A stretch of 64,000 nucleotides of DNA from contig NZ_JAFBBY010000001.1 of assembly GCF_016907515.1 (NCBI RefSeq), positions 5,084,001-5,148,000 of the forward strand, written 5' to 3'. A program made the translations under genes and the position numbers. This document shows, piece by piece, positions 35,101 through 42,788 of this stretch; position 1 is the stretch's first letter, and each line of letters opens with the position of its first letter. The stretch comes from Nocardioides nitrophenolicus. GTDB taxonomy: Bacteria; Actinomycetota; Actinomycetes; Propionibacteriales; Nocardioidaceae. Under the pieces are notes generated by a model. The model saw only the letters and a list, made by a program, of their open reading frames with translations, was not told the origin of the DNA and made no database searches.

Positions 35101-35873
35101 CCGCCGAGCAGCGTGCCGAGCATCATCTCGTAGGCCATCGGGATCTCGGTGACCCAGGCGTTGCGGGCCAGGCAGACGACGGTCCCCGGTGTGATCTCGT
35201 CGAGGCGACGCCACTGGAACATCGGCACACCCGCGATCGGGACGAGGCACAGGAGTGGATGGTTGTGGCTGCCGGCGATCGAGTGGCCGCTGCGCGTCGT
35301 GACCCGCTTGATCGGGTGGGTGCCGGAGTTGAACACCTTGGTGACGCGGACGGCCTTGCCGTCCTTGTCGAGCACCTCGAAGTCGGCGTCGGCCTCGGCG
35401 TTCTCGGGCAGGGCGACGAGCTCGTCGATCCGGACCGAGCCACCGTCGGCGAGCCGGACCCGGGCGTCGCCGGTCAGGCAGTACCGCATCGCGGCCGGCG
35501 GGTCGTCGGGCGATCCGAAGTTGCCGTGTCCGTCGATGAACGGCAGCCGCAGCGACCACGACTGGGCGGTGCGGACCAGGGCGTCGTAGATCGCCCCGTC
35601 GCCGTGAGGGTGCAGCCGACCCATGACCTCGCCGACGACGCGGGCGGACTTCACATGCCCCCGGTCGGGCCGGAGGCTCATGTCGTTCATCGTGTAGAGG
35701 ATCCGGCGCTGCACCGGCTTCAGCCCGTCGCGCGCGTCGGGCAGGGCGCGGGAGTAGATGACGGAGTAGGCGTACTCCAGGAAGGACGACTGCATCTCGT
35801 CGCGGATGTCGGTGTCGAGGATGTGCTCCTCGAAGTCCTCGGGGAGGGGATCCTGCTTGGTGCGCCGTGCCAT
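32136..35873 (-). CDS. parC: DNA topoisomerase IV subunit A (ParC), interrupted by an intein
   Basis: A 1245-codon frame: an 824-residue GyrA-type subunit carrying a 421-residue in-frame intein after the catalytic tyrosine. The N-terminus has EYAYSVIYSRALPDARDGLKPVQRRILY, the winged-helix block VVGEVMGRLHPHGD and AAMRY with Tyr131; the protein resumes at Thr553 with TECRMAPPA. The C-terminal beta-pinwheel lacks a canonical GyrA box (only PQGRSGGGMAG), which favours ParC over GyrA, as does proximity to parE and the sigma factor. ParC with ParE unlinks daughter chromosomes. The ATG at 35873 is chosen; ATG 35882 is possible. Protein splicing is needed for function. Confidence 0.95.
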   Translation of the reverse strand: MARRTKQDPLPEDFEEHILDTDIRDEMQSSFLEYAYSVIYSRALPDARDGLKPVQRRILYTMNDMSLRPDRGHVKSARVVGEVMGRLHPHGDGAIYDALVRTAQSWSLRLPFIDGHGNFGSPDDPPAAMRYCLTGDARVRLADGGSVRIDELVALPENAEADADFEVLDKDGKAVRVTKVFNSGTHPIKRVTTRSGHSIAGSHNHPLLCLVPIAGVPMFQWRRLDEITPGTVVCLARNAWVTEIPMAYEMMLGTLLGGWASEGFASAARAGFSNTDHEYFQYVVEAYDAIVGGPRYVSSRETRRSGRVIHELDIQNMQAFAASPLAPLIGHQAADKFIPELVWQGSPGLKRAFLMALFEGDGGVHQVGGNSITIQYSTYSKVLAAGIQELLLEFGVHSNLTHYLRGEYRIVISGLHNLHAFAERVGFLTEKRRKLEGLLRGLPRYTHRLSRDFAPYVADYVRDSLGEGRGTGKSWLLQHNFDRMERWQADRSLLVTKFKDPEVLAVVASVMDSGYRFVEVATVEDEAPAPVYSIRVESEDHSFLAGGFVNHNTECRMAPPALAMTESIDEDTVDFKPNYDSREHEPTVLPSAIPNLVVNGTTGIAVGMATNMAPHNLVEVVQALRHLIQHPKTDIDGLMRFIPGPDLPTGGKIVGLDGIRDAYETGRGVFKMRATARVETIGRRKGIVVTELPYGVGTEKVVERIKVLVQSKKLQGIADIKDLTDRENGLRLVIEVKNGFVPEALLEQLYKLTPLEDSFGINNVALVDGQPRTMGLKEMLEVFLEHRYDVVRRRSQFRRNKKAARLHLVDGLLLALLDIDEVIQVIRTSDNSAAAKERLMTVFELSEVQAEYILEMQLRRLTRFSRLELEKEQEELRKEIEELDAILADEGLLKKQVSTELADVAKTFGTPRRTVLLESAGTTAVAAAAAPLEVADDPCFALLSSTGLLARTSSADEVGTGGGRANHDVVVSAVRTTARADIGVLTSAGRLLRLAVLDLPAIPPSANEPNLQGGLPLSEVLELAAGERALALTTLTTEGPGLALGTRQGVVKRVNPEVLNKDEWEVISLKDGDEVVGAVQLTTGTEELCFVTSDAQLLHYGAESVRPQGRSGGGMAGVRVTERERVVWFGVLDLNSPGGVVLVTSSGSATALPGTEPCSVKVTDFWEYPAKGRATGGVRCHRFLKGEDTLVFAWAGPAPARAAAASGAPVDLPEATGRRDGSGVPGSQALAAAAGPLQVTLGVSG
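34218..35480 (-). mobile_element. GyrA-type intein with LAGLIDADG homing endonuclease domain
   Basis: A 421-codon in-frame insertion between Tyr131 and Thr553 of ParC. It starts with Cys1 (CLTGDARVRLADGG) and ends FVNHN, with Thr as the +1 residue; all splicing residues are present: Cys1, block B GSHNHPLL with His74, penultimate His420 and Asn421. The N- and C-terminal blocks closely follow the mycobacterial GyrA intein family (TGDA.V, NHPLLCL, PVYSIRV). Between them are two dodecapeptide motifs, LLGGWASEGF (124-133) and FLMALFEGDGG (222-232), with the intervening KFIP motif, so the homing endonuclease may still be active. Confidence 0.95.
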
Positions 35874-35965
35874 GGGGGGCATTCTTCCGGGTGGGTCCGA
35901 CACGCGTGGCAGGGGCACGCCGTGGGCCGCGATGATTCGGGCCCGCGCGACCGGTCTGCCCCACC

Positions 35966-36553
35966 ATGGCGACGGTGATGATGCATGCGGTGGCGTCCCT
36001 CGACGGCTTCATCGCGGACGACAACGACGACGTGGGCCCGCTCTTCGACTGGTACTTCAACGGCGACCACCCGCTCACCGACGGGGCCGAGCACGGGCCG
36101 TTCGCCGTCTCGGAGGCGTCGGCGGGCTACGTGCGCCCGATGTGGCGCAGCATCCGGGCGATCATCCAGGGGCGCCGGCTGTTCGACCAGACCAACGGGT
36201 GGGAGGCGACGCCGCCGGCGGGGGAGCACCTGCTGGTGGTCTCGCACCGGCCCAAGCCGGAGGGCTGGCACCCCGAGGCCGACGTCCCGTTCTTCGACGA
36301 CGTCGCGGCCGCGGTCGAGGAGGGGAGGCGGCGGGCCGGCGACGGCGTGCTGGCGATCTGCGCCGGCGACGTGGGCGGACAGGCGCTCGCGGCGGGCCTG
36401 GTGGACGTGGTCGCGATCGACGTCGTCCCGGTGGTCTTCGGGTCCGGGAAGCGCTACTTCGGGTCGGTCCAGGGGCAGCACCTGCTCGAGGATCCGGACG
36501 TCGTGGTGCAGGGCGAGCGCGTGCTGCACCTCCAGTACCGCGTGCGGCGCTGA
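35966..36553 (+). CDS. dihydrofolate reductase family protein (RibD C-terminal-like)
   Basis: A 195-residue protein with the DHFR/RibD-C fold: VMMHAVASLDGFIADDND at the N-terminus, IIQGRRLFDQTNGW and the late ICAGDVGGQALAAGLVD and VVPVVFGSGKRYF blocks. This group of stand-alone reductases is widespread in actinobacteria, and most members are uncharacterised; it is not the folate-pathway FolA. It is divergent from parC, 92 bases away, and 32 bases upstream of the Pat gene. The ribosome site is weak. Confidence 0.88.
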   Translation: MATVMMHAVASLDGFIADDNDDVGPLFDWYFNGDHPLTDGAEHGPFAVSEASAGYVRPMWRSIRAIIQGRRLFDQTNGWEATPPAGEHLLVVSHRPKPEGWHPEADVPFFDDVAAAVEEGRRRAGDGVLAICAGDVGGQALAAGLVDVVAIDVVPVVFGSGKRYFGSVQGQHLLEDPDVVVQGERVLHLQYRVRR

Positions 36554-36578
36554 CGGGTCTGGTCGGGGCCGATAGATT
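36550..36578 (+). promoter_or_regulatory. promoter of Pat gene, leaderless
   Basis: CTGACG (36550-36555), a 17-base spacer and TAGATT (36573-36578), seven bases before the GTG at 36586. This is the only leaderless start in the window with a plausible -35. Confidence 0.5.
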
Positions 36579-36585
36579 TCTCCCT

Positions 36586-39306
36586 GTGAGCCCCGACCCG
36601 ACGCCGACGGACGAGATCGAGGCGCCGCCCGCGCACTGGGAGGGCGACGTCCTGCTCCGCGACGGCCGGACCGCCCACATCCGGCCGATCCGGGCCGAGG
36701 ACGACGAGCTGCTCGTCGAGTTCTACGCCCGGGTCTCCGACGAGTCGAAGTACTACCGCTTCTTCTCGCCGATGCCGGTGCTCTCCGAGCGCGACGTACG
36801 CCGGTTCACCCACGTCGACCACCGCGACCGGGTGGCGCTGGTGCTGATCCTGCAGGAGCGGATGATCGCCGTCGGCCGCTACGACATGGTGGCGAACCGC
36901 GAGGCCGAGGTCGCCTTCCTCGTGGAGGACGAGCACCAGGGCCGCGGCATCGCCCAGCTGCTCCTCGAGCATCTCGCCCAGGCCGGGCGCGAGCGCGGGG
37001 TGGAGCGGTTCACCGCGGAGGTGCTGCCCGACAACTCGCGGATGATCCAGACCTTCCGCGACGCGGGCTACAAGGTGGTCAGCGGCTACCACGACGGCGT
37101 GATCACCCTCGAGTTCCCGATCGACCCGACCGACACAGCGATCGGCGTGATGCGCGACCGCGAGCACGCCGCCGAGGCCGCGTCGATCCACCGCTTCTTC
37201 CACCCGCGCTCGGTCGCGATCATCGGCGCCAGCCGCCGGCAGGACACCATCGGCCAGGTGCTGGTGCGCAACCTGGTCAACGGTGACTTCACCGGCCGGG
37301 TCTACGTCGTCAACCCGAGCGCGCCCGCGGTGTCCGGCATCCCGGCGTACAAGAACGTCAACGAGATCCCCGACGACGTCGACGTCGCGATCGTCGCGGT
37401 CCCGGCCGACGCGGTGACCGACGTGGTGCTCGACTGCGCCAACAAGGGCGTGCACGGCCTGATCGTCATCTCCTCGGGCTTCGCCGAGACCGGTGAGGAG
37501 GGCCGCAAGCGGCAGCGTCACCTCGCGGGGCTGTGCCGCTCCTACGGGCTGCGGCTGATCGGGCCCAACTGCCTGGGCGTGCTCAACACCGACCCGGTGG
37601 TGCAGGTCAACGCCTCGCTGTCGTCGGTGATGCCGGCCCGCGGCCGCGCGGGCTTCTTCTGCCAGTCCGGCGCGCTCGGCTCGGCGATCCTGGAGAAGGT
37701 CAAGAACCGCGGTCTCGGCATCTCCACCTTCGTCAGCGCCGGCAACCGCGCCGACGTGTCCGGCAACGACCTCCTGCAGTACTGGGAGGAGGACGACGCC
37801 ACCGAGGTCGTGATGATGTACCTCGAGTCCATCGGAAACCCGCGCAAGTTCTCCCGGATCGCGCGCCGGGTCTCGGCCCGCAAGCCGATCGTCGCGGTCC
37901 GGTCCGGCCGGACCACGCAGGGCGTGCCGATGGGCCACACCGTCCGCCGGATCGGGGCCCCGCAGGCCGCGGTCGACGCGATGTTCCGTCAGGCGGGCGT
38001 GATCCAGGTCGACACCCTCGACGACATGTTCGACGTCGCCCAGCTGCTCGCCCACCAGCCGCTCCCGCGGGGGCGCCGGGTCGCGATCGTCGGCAACTCC
38101 GACGCGCTCGGGCTGCTCGCCGCCGACGCGGCATCCGCGGTCGGCCTGGTCGTCAACCGCTCGGTCGCCCTCGGCGCCGACGCCACCGCCGAGGACTTCG
38201 AGGACGCCCTCGACGACGCCATCGACGACCCCGACGTCGACTCCGTGATCGCCGTCTACATCCCGCCCCTCGACGTGTCCGGCGAGGAGGTCGCCAACGT
38301 GCTCGCGGCCGTGGGGGAGCAGTCCGACAAGCCGCTCGTCTCCTCCTTCCTCGGCGCCGAGGGCATCCCCGAGCTGCTGCGGGTCCCCGACGTCGCCGGC
38401 TCCTCGGCGGGGCGTGGCTCGGTGCCGTCGTACCCGGCGGTCGAGGCGGCGGTCCGGGCCCTGGCCCGCGTCGTCGAGTACGCCGTGTGGCTGCACGCCC
38501 CCGACGGCCCGGCCGCCGACGCCGGCGAGGTCGACGCGCGCAGCGGTCGCCGCCTCGTCGACCGGGTGCTGGCCGACCCCGAGGTGGTCGCCGCCGACCG
38601 CGAGGTCGAGCTCGACCAGGACCAGGTCACCGCCCTGCTGCACGCCTACGGCATCGAGCTGTGGCCCTCCGAGGCGGTCGCCGACGTCGACGCGGCCGTG
38701 GCCGCCGGAGAGCGGCTCGGCTGGGACGTCGTGCTGAAGTCGACCCTGTCGTCGGTGCGCGAGCGACCCGACCAGATCCACGTGTGGCGCAACATCCCCG
38801 ACGAGCGCGACATGCGGGAGGCCTGGGACTACCTCGCCGGCCTGGTCGACCCCGCGGTCGGGCGCTTCGTGGTGCAGCGCAACGCCCCGACCGGCGTCCC
38901 CATCTCGGTGCGCTCCTTCGAGGACCCGCTGTTCGGGCCGGTCGTCTCGTTCGGCATCTCCGGCCCGGTCATCGACCTGCTGGGGGACTGGTCCTACCGG
39001 ATCCCGCCGCTGAGCGCCCACGAGGTGTCCGGGATGGTGCGCGAGGTGAAGAGCTCGCCGCTGCTGTTCGGCTACCGCGGCGCCGATCCCGTCAACGTCG
39101 CGGCGATCGAGGAGCTGATCACCAAGGTCGCCGCGCTGCAGGGCGACCTGCCGCAGGTCAGCGCGCTCGAGCTGTCGCTGGTGCTCGCCGGCGTCGACTC
39201 CGCCGCGGTGCTCACGGCCTCGGTCCGGGTCGCCGCGGTCAAGGACCCCCGGCCCGACTCGCTGGTGCGCCGGATGCCGGACCTGGTCACCACGATCCCG
39301 GAGTAG
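36586..39306 (+). CDS. Pat-type protein lysine acetyltransferase (GNAT plus acyl-CoA synthetase-like domains)
   Basis: A 906-residue protein. Residues about 20-180 form a GNAT acetyltransferase (AEVAFLVEDEHQGRGIAQLLLEHL is the acetyl-CoA loop). The remainder is an NDP-forming acyl-CoA synthetase-like region: CoA-binding domain (FFHPRSVAIIGASRRQDTIGQ, about 205), ligase domain with GHT (His451) at the usual phospho-His position, and a C-terminal ATP-grasp half. The domain order is reversed relative to enterobacterial Pat, as in actinobacterial homologues. Such enzymes acetylate and switch off acetyl-CoA synthetase and other metabolic enzymes. The GTG at 36586 follows TAGATT by seven bases. Confidence 0.92.
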   Translation: MSPDPTPTDEIEAPPAHWEGDVLLRDGRTAHIRPIRAEDDELLVEFYARVSDESKYYRFFSPMPVLSERDVRRFTHVDHRDRVALVLILQERMIAVGRYDMVANREAEVAFLVEDEHQGRGIAQLLLEHLAQAGRERGVERFTAEVLPDNSRMIQTFRDAGYKVVSGYHDGVITLEFPIDPTDTAIGVMRDREHAAEAASIHRFFHPRSVAIIGASRRQDTIGQVLVRNLVNGDFTGRVYVVNPSAPAVSGIPAYKNVNEIPDDVDVAIVAVPADAVTDVVLDCANKGVHGLIVISSGFAETGEEGRKRQRHLAGLCRSYGLRLIGPNCLGVLNTDPVVQVNASLSSVMPARGRAGFFCQSGALGSAILEKVKNRGLGISTFVSAGNRADVSGNDLLQYWEEDDATEVVMMYLESIGNPRKFSRIARRVSARKPIVAVRSGRTTQGVPMGHTVRRIGAPQAAVDAMFRQAGVIQVDTLDDMFDVAQLLAHQPLPRGRRVAIVGNSDALGLLAADAASAVGLVVNRSVALGADATAEDFEDALDDAIDDPDVDSVIAVYIPPLDVSGEEVANVLAAVGEQSDKPLVSSFLGAEGIPELLRVPDVAGSSAGRGSVPSYPAVEAAVRALARVVEYAVWLHAPDGPAADAGEVDARSGRRLVDRVLADPEVVAADREVELDQDQVTALLHAYGIELWPSEAVADVDAAVAAGERLGWDVVLKSTLSSVRERPDQIHVWRNIPDERDMREAWDYLAGLVDPAVGRFVVQRNAPTGVPISVRSFEDPLFGPVVSFGISGPVIDLLGDWSYRIPPLSAHEVSGMVREVKSSPLLFGYRGADPVNVAAIEELITKVAALQGDLPQVSALELSLVLAGVDSAAVLTASVRVAAVKDPRPDSLVRRMPDLVTTIPE

Positions 39307-39353
39307 GAGTGGTCGTCCGTCGGCGCCGGCGACGGTCGTGGGAGGATGCGCCC

Positions 39354-39923
39354 ATGACTGACCGGGACCGGGGCGCCGAGCTGAGCGCTGCGATCGACCG
39401 TACCGGCTACTACCCGGAGGTCGTCTCCGACGCGGTCGCCGGCGCGGTGGCCGGCGAGACCGTGGTGTCCTACTACGTGCACCACGAGCCGACCTTCGAG
39501 CGCGACGAGGTACGCCGCCACCAGACCGTGATCGTGCTGACGCCGTCGCGGCTGATCCTGGCCCACACCGACGAGCACGCCGGCGACGACCTGCTGCCCG
39601 AGCCGTACACCTCCACCTCGACCGAGGCGGTCAGTCTCCGGTCGGTGGCCTCCGTCGTGGTCACCCGGATGACGACCAACCCCACCGCCGGCCCGCGCCC
39701 GCCCGCCGAGGCGGTGCTCACCATCGGCTGGGGCGCGGTCAACCGGGTCGACCTCGAGCCGGCCGGATGCAACGACCCGCAGTGCGAGGCCGACCACGGC
39801 TACACCGGCACCCTGTCGTCCGACGACTTCTCGCTGCGCGTCTCGGCCGCCGCCGACGGCACCGACGCGGTCGGCGGGCTGCTCTCCTTCGCCGCGTCGC
39901 TGTCGGCGCTGACGAGGGGCTGA
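39354..39923 (+). CDS. DUF5998 family protein
   Basis: A 189-residue soluble protein matching the actinobacterial DUF5998 group: YYPEVVSDAVAGAVAGE near the N-terminus, VHHEPTFERDEVRRHQTVIVLTPSRLILAHTDEH and CNDPQCEADHGYTGTLSSDDFSLRVS. The CxxxxC-x4-H segment might bind metal. No function is known. GGAGGA is eight bases before the ATG. It sits four bases before a phosphodiesterase gene, an arrangement I believe is conserved in related actinobacteria, so the two probably share a process. Confidence 0.85.
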   Translation: MTDRDRGAELSAAIDRTGYYPEVVSDAVAGAVAGETVVSYYVHHEPTFERDEVRRHQTVIVLTPSRLILAHTDEHAGDDLLPEPYTSTSTEAVSLRSVASVVVTRMTTNPTAGPRPPAEAVLTIGWGAVNRVDLEPAGCNDPQCEADHGYTGTLSSDDFSLRVSAAADGTDAVGGLLSFAASLSALTRG

Positions 39924-39927
39924 CCGG

Positions 39928-41064
39928 GTGGAGGTCGCCGCCGCCTTCTGCGAGCCGGCGTACGGCGTCCGCTCGCTCGGCGACATCGTCCCGGCCGCGG
40001 CGCACGCCCTCGGCAGCCCGCTCGGGCCGGCGCCGACCGGGCTGGTGCTGCCCGAGGCGTCGTCGTACGTCGTCTTCCTGATCGACGGGCTCGGCGCCCG
40101 GCTGCTCGAGCGCTACGCCCACGCGGCGCCGTACCTCTCCTCGCTGCTGGAGAGCTCCGCGCCGGCGACCGCCAGCGTGCCGTCGACCACGTCGACGTCG
40201 CTCACCACGCTCGGCACCGGGCTCACCCCCGGCGCCCACGGCCTGGTCGGCTTCACCACGCGCATCCCCGGCACCAGCGAGCTGCTCAACGCGCTGCTCT
40301 GGGACGGCGACGTCGACCCGGTCCAGTGGCAGCCGCACCAGACCACGTTCTCGTCGCTGCAGGCAGCGGGCGTGCGGGTGACGGTGGTCAACAAGCGGGA
40401 GTTCAACGGCAGCGGGCTGACCGTGGCGGCCCACCGCGGCGCGGAGTACGTCGGCGTGGACCGGGTCGGCGAGCGGATCGCCGCCGTGGTCGCCGCGTCC
40501 GCCGCGTCCCCGCGCCAGCCCACGCTGACCTACGTCTACGACGGCGACCTCGACTGGACCGGCCACCGCTGGGGGGTCGCGTCGAGCCAGTGGCTGCAGC
40601 AGCTCGCGATGATCGACCACGAGGCCGAGCAGCTGCGCGAGGCGCTGCCCGCCGACCGCCGCCTGGTGGTGATCGCCGACCACGGCATGGTCGACGTACC
40701 CGCCTCGGCCCGGCTCGACGTGTCGGCCGACGACGACCTGCGCGCCGGCGTCGCCCTGGTCGGTGGCGAGGCACGCTTCCGCCACCTCTACTGCACCGGC
40801 GGCGCGGTCCCCGACGTGGTCGCGACCTGGCGTGAGCGGCTGGGGGAGCGGGCCGAGGTGCTCAGCCGGTCCGAGGCGATCGGCCGCGGCTGGTTCGGAC
40901 CGGTCGACCCGTCGGTGCTGCCGCGCATCGGCGACGTGGTGGTGGCCTGCCGCGGTGACTTCGCGGTGCTGTCGACCGACGGCTTTCCCTACGAGAACAA
41001 GCTGATCGGCATGCACGGCTCGCTGACCCCCGACGAGATGCTGATCCCGGTCCTCGTCGACTGA
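39928..41064 (+). CDS. alkaline phosphatase superfamily phosphodiesterase/pyrophosphatase
   Basis: A 378-residue protein of the nucleotide pyrophosphatase/phosphodiesterase type. The two-metal site is visible in order: FLIDGLG (Asp about 53), the Thr nucleophile in SVPSTTSTSL (about 86), YDGDLDWTGHRWG (Asp and His), IADHGMVD (Asp-His) and IGMHGSLT (His). There is no signal peptide, so it probably acts inside the cell on a phosphodiester or nucleotide. The GTG start lies four bases after the DUF5998 stop. Confidence 0.88.
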   Translation: MEVAAAFCEPAYGVRSLGDIVPAAAHALGSPLGPAPTGLVLPEASSYVVFLIDGLGARLLERYAHAAPYLSSLLESSAPATASVPSTTSTSLTTLGTGLTPGAHGLVGFTTRIPGTSELLNALLWDGDVDPVQWQPHQTTFSSLQAAGVRVTVVNKREFNGSGLTVAAHRGAEYVGVDRVGERIAAVVAASAASPRQPTLTYVYDGDLDWTGHRWGVASSQWLQQLAMIDHEAEQLREALPADRRLVVIADHGMVDVPASARLDVSADDDLRAGVALVGGEARFRHLYCTGGAVPDVVATWRERLGERAEVLSRSEAIGRGWFGPVDPSVLPRIGDVVVACRGDFAVLSTDGFPYENKLIGMHGSLTPDEMLIPVLVD

Positions 41065-41102
41065 CGCCGTACCCGACGGGCTCGAGGCGCGCTGACGCCG
41101 GG

Positions 41103-41108
41103 TAGCCT
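41103..41108 (+). promoter_or_regulatory. -10 element of first secreted paralogue
   Basis: TAGCCT, six bases before the GTG at 41115; leaderless geometry. Confidence 0.45.
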
Positions 41109-41114
41109 GCGCGC

Positions 41115-41912
41115 GTGAAGCTCTCTCGGGTCCTCGCCGTGCTGTGCGCCGCCACGCTCGCGCCCCTCGCGCTGGCGGTGCCGCCGGCCCACGCCGACCA
41201 GCACTACTCCGGCGTCCTCGACTCCAGCGACCCGCCCGCGAGCGTGCCGCTGAGCTGGCCTGACTACGCCACTGACACCTGCGGTCCCGGGGACGGCAGC
41301 TACACCTCCCGGGTCGACAAGGTGTCCTTCGTGTCCACCACCGACGGTCCGCGTCGGTTCGTGCTGATCGCCCCGAGCGACCCTACGCCGCCCGTCTGGG
41401 TGTTCCGCAACGGCGTCTGCGTCGCTGCCGACTACGCCCCCGACGACGACTCCGACTGGGACCCGCCCATGAAGGTCGACGTCGACGGGGTCCAGATCGC
41501 CAAGGGCGACCGGGTCGACGTCTACATCGGCGACGAGATCAGCGAGTCCGCCGGCCGCACGACGCCGTGGACGCTCGACGTCCTCCAGCCCGGCTCCAAC
41601 AACGGTCCCGGCACCGGCAAGGCGACGAAGTACGTCGCCCTGCCCGCTCAGGTCCTCTGCGGCACCGGCACGGCGCACGCGAAGCTCACCAAGAAGGGCA
41701 AGAGGCTCGCCCGCAGCGGCGTGCTCACCCAGCTCGTGTTCCGCGCCGGTGGCGTGAAGGTCGCCAAGGTCAAGGCCCGCGGGATGCGGAAGGCCGCCCG
41801 GAAGGGTGTGCTGCTGCGCGGCGTGCCCGCGAGCGCGACGTCGGTCGAGGTCGTGGTGAAGGTCAAGGGTGCCAAGAAGCGCCGGGCGAGCCGGGCCTAC
41901 AGCTCCTGCTGA
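41115..41912 (+). CDS. secreted protein with basic C-terminal region and terminal Cys (paralogue 1)
   Basis: A 265-residue exported protein of unknown function. The Sec signal (KLSRVLAVLCAATLAPLALA) ends with PPAHADQ, a good cleavage site. The mature part has an acidic N-terminal domain with paired cysteines (DTCGPGDG and RNGVCVAADY) and a C-terminal domain very rich in Lys and Arg (KLTKKGKRLARSG, KVKARGMRKAARKG). It ends in AYSSC. Four cysteines could make two disulfides, one of them to the C-terminal residue. The next gene encodes a clear paralogue. It has its own leaderless -10 element. Confidence 0.8.
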   Translation: MKLSRVLAVLCAATLAPLALAVPPAHADQHYSGVLDSSDPPASVPLSWPDYATDTCGPGDGSYTSRVDKVSFVSTTDGPRRFVLIAPSDPTPPVWVFRNGVCVAADYAPDDDSDWDPPMKVDVDGVQIAKGDRVDVYIGDEISESAGRTTPWTLDVLQPGSNNGPGTGKATKYVALPAQVLCGTGTAHAKLTKKGKRLARSGVLTQLVFRAGGVKVAKVKARGMRKAARKGVLLRGVPASATSVEVVVKVKGAKKRRASRAYSSC

Positions 41913-41952
41913 GGAGGTTCGCCGTTCGGCGGACAGCACGCACGGCAGGGCC

Positions 41953-41958
41953 TAGCGT
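41953..41958 (+). promoter_or_regulatory. -10 element of second secreted paralogue
   Basis: TAGCGT, eight bases before the ATG at 41967. Confidence 0.4.
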
Positions 41959-41966
41959 CGGATCCC

Positions 41967-42788
41967 ATGAAGACCCCCCACTTCCTGGCGGCGTTCGGCG
42001 CTGCCGTCCTGCTCCCGATGACGTTCGGCGTCTCAGCCGCCCACGCCGATGAGACCTTCAGCGGCACCGTCGAGGGCACCGACTCTTCGAAGATCTTCAC
42101 TGAGCCGAAGGTCGCGACCGACCAGTGCGATCCCGCGGGCTCCGCCACTGGCTCTCCGGTGACCTACGACGCGGTGCAGTTCGTCTCCCAGTCGAACGGG
42201 CCGCGTCGCATCGTGCTGACCGGGTCCGTCGAGGGCATGTCCACGGTCGAGACCTTCGCCATCTACGCCTATCGCAACGGCGCGTGCGTCGCCGCCGACT
42301 ACGCGAGCGAGGACGACACCGCGGAGCTCGCTGAGCTCGAGGCAGGGGTCCTCGACCTCGACAACGTCGCGTTCGCCGTCGGCGACCAGGTCAGGATCGA
42401 GGTGGTCTCCTTCGTTCAGCCCGCCGCCTGGAAGATCTCGGTCATGCAGCCCGGCACGTCGTCTGCGACCACACCCGCGTCCGGCAATGCCGGCAAGTAC
42501 GTCGGGCTCGGCTACCAGATCGACTGCACCACCCACTCGACTCCCGTCGCCCTGACGAAGAAGCTGGCGAAGAAGGTCGACGACGTGAAGTGGGTCAAGG
42601 TCAAGGCCAATGGCGCGACCGTGAAGAAGCTGAAGGGCGCGAAGCTCGCTAAGGCCGCGAAGAAGGCCAAGAAGGGCGCGCCGTACGTCGTGGCGGGGAT
42701 CCCGGCCGGGGCGACGCAGCTGAGCGTCGAGGTCAAGCTCGACAACGGCAAGAAGAAGACGCTGGCACGCACCTACAGCGCCTGCTGA
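41967..42788 (+). CDS. secreted protein with Lys-rich C-terminal region and terminal Cys (paralogue 2)
   Basis: A 273-residue exported protein, paralogous to the preceding one. The signal peptide ends SAAHADETFSG, as in the neighbour (PAHADQHYSG). Shared features are TDQCDPAGS, the FVSQSNGPRRIVL block (neighbour FVSTTDGPRRFVL), RNGACVAADYA, a Lys-rich C-terminus (LAKKVDDVKWVKVKANG, AKKAKKGAP) and the ending TYSAC. The duplicates differ in an expanded acidic loop. Its stop lies directly against that of thymidine kinase on the other strand. Function unknown; envelope or surface role inferred from export only. Confidence 0.8.
   Translation: MKTPHFLAAFGAAVLLPMTFGVSAAHADETFSGTVEGTDSSKIFTEPKVATDQCDPAGSATGSPVTYDAVQFVSQSNGPRRIVLTGSVEGMSTVETFAIYAYRNGACVAADYASEDDTAELAELEAGVLDLDNVAFAVGDQVRIEVVSFVQPAAWKISVMQPGTSSATTPASGNAGKYVGLGYQIDCTTHSTPVALTKKLAKKVDDVKWVKVKANGATVKKLKGAKLAKAAKKAKKGAPYVVAGIPAGATQLSVEVKLDNGKKKTLARTYSAC

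Noticed and set aside
32136..35873. Assignment of the intein-bearing gene as gyrA
   Set aside because: It lacks a canonical GyrA box and lies with parE and the sigma factor, not next to gyrB; ParC is preferred, although only a genome-wide check for gyrA can settle it.
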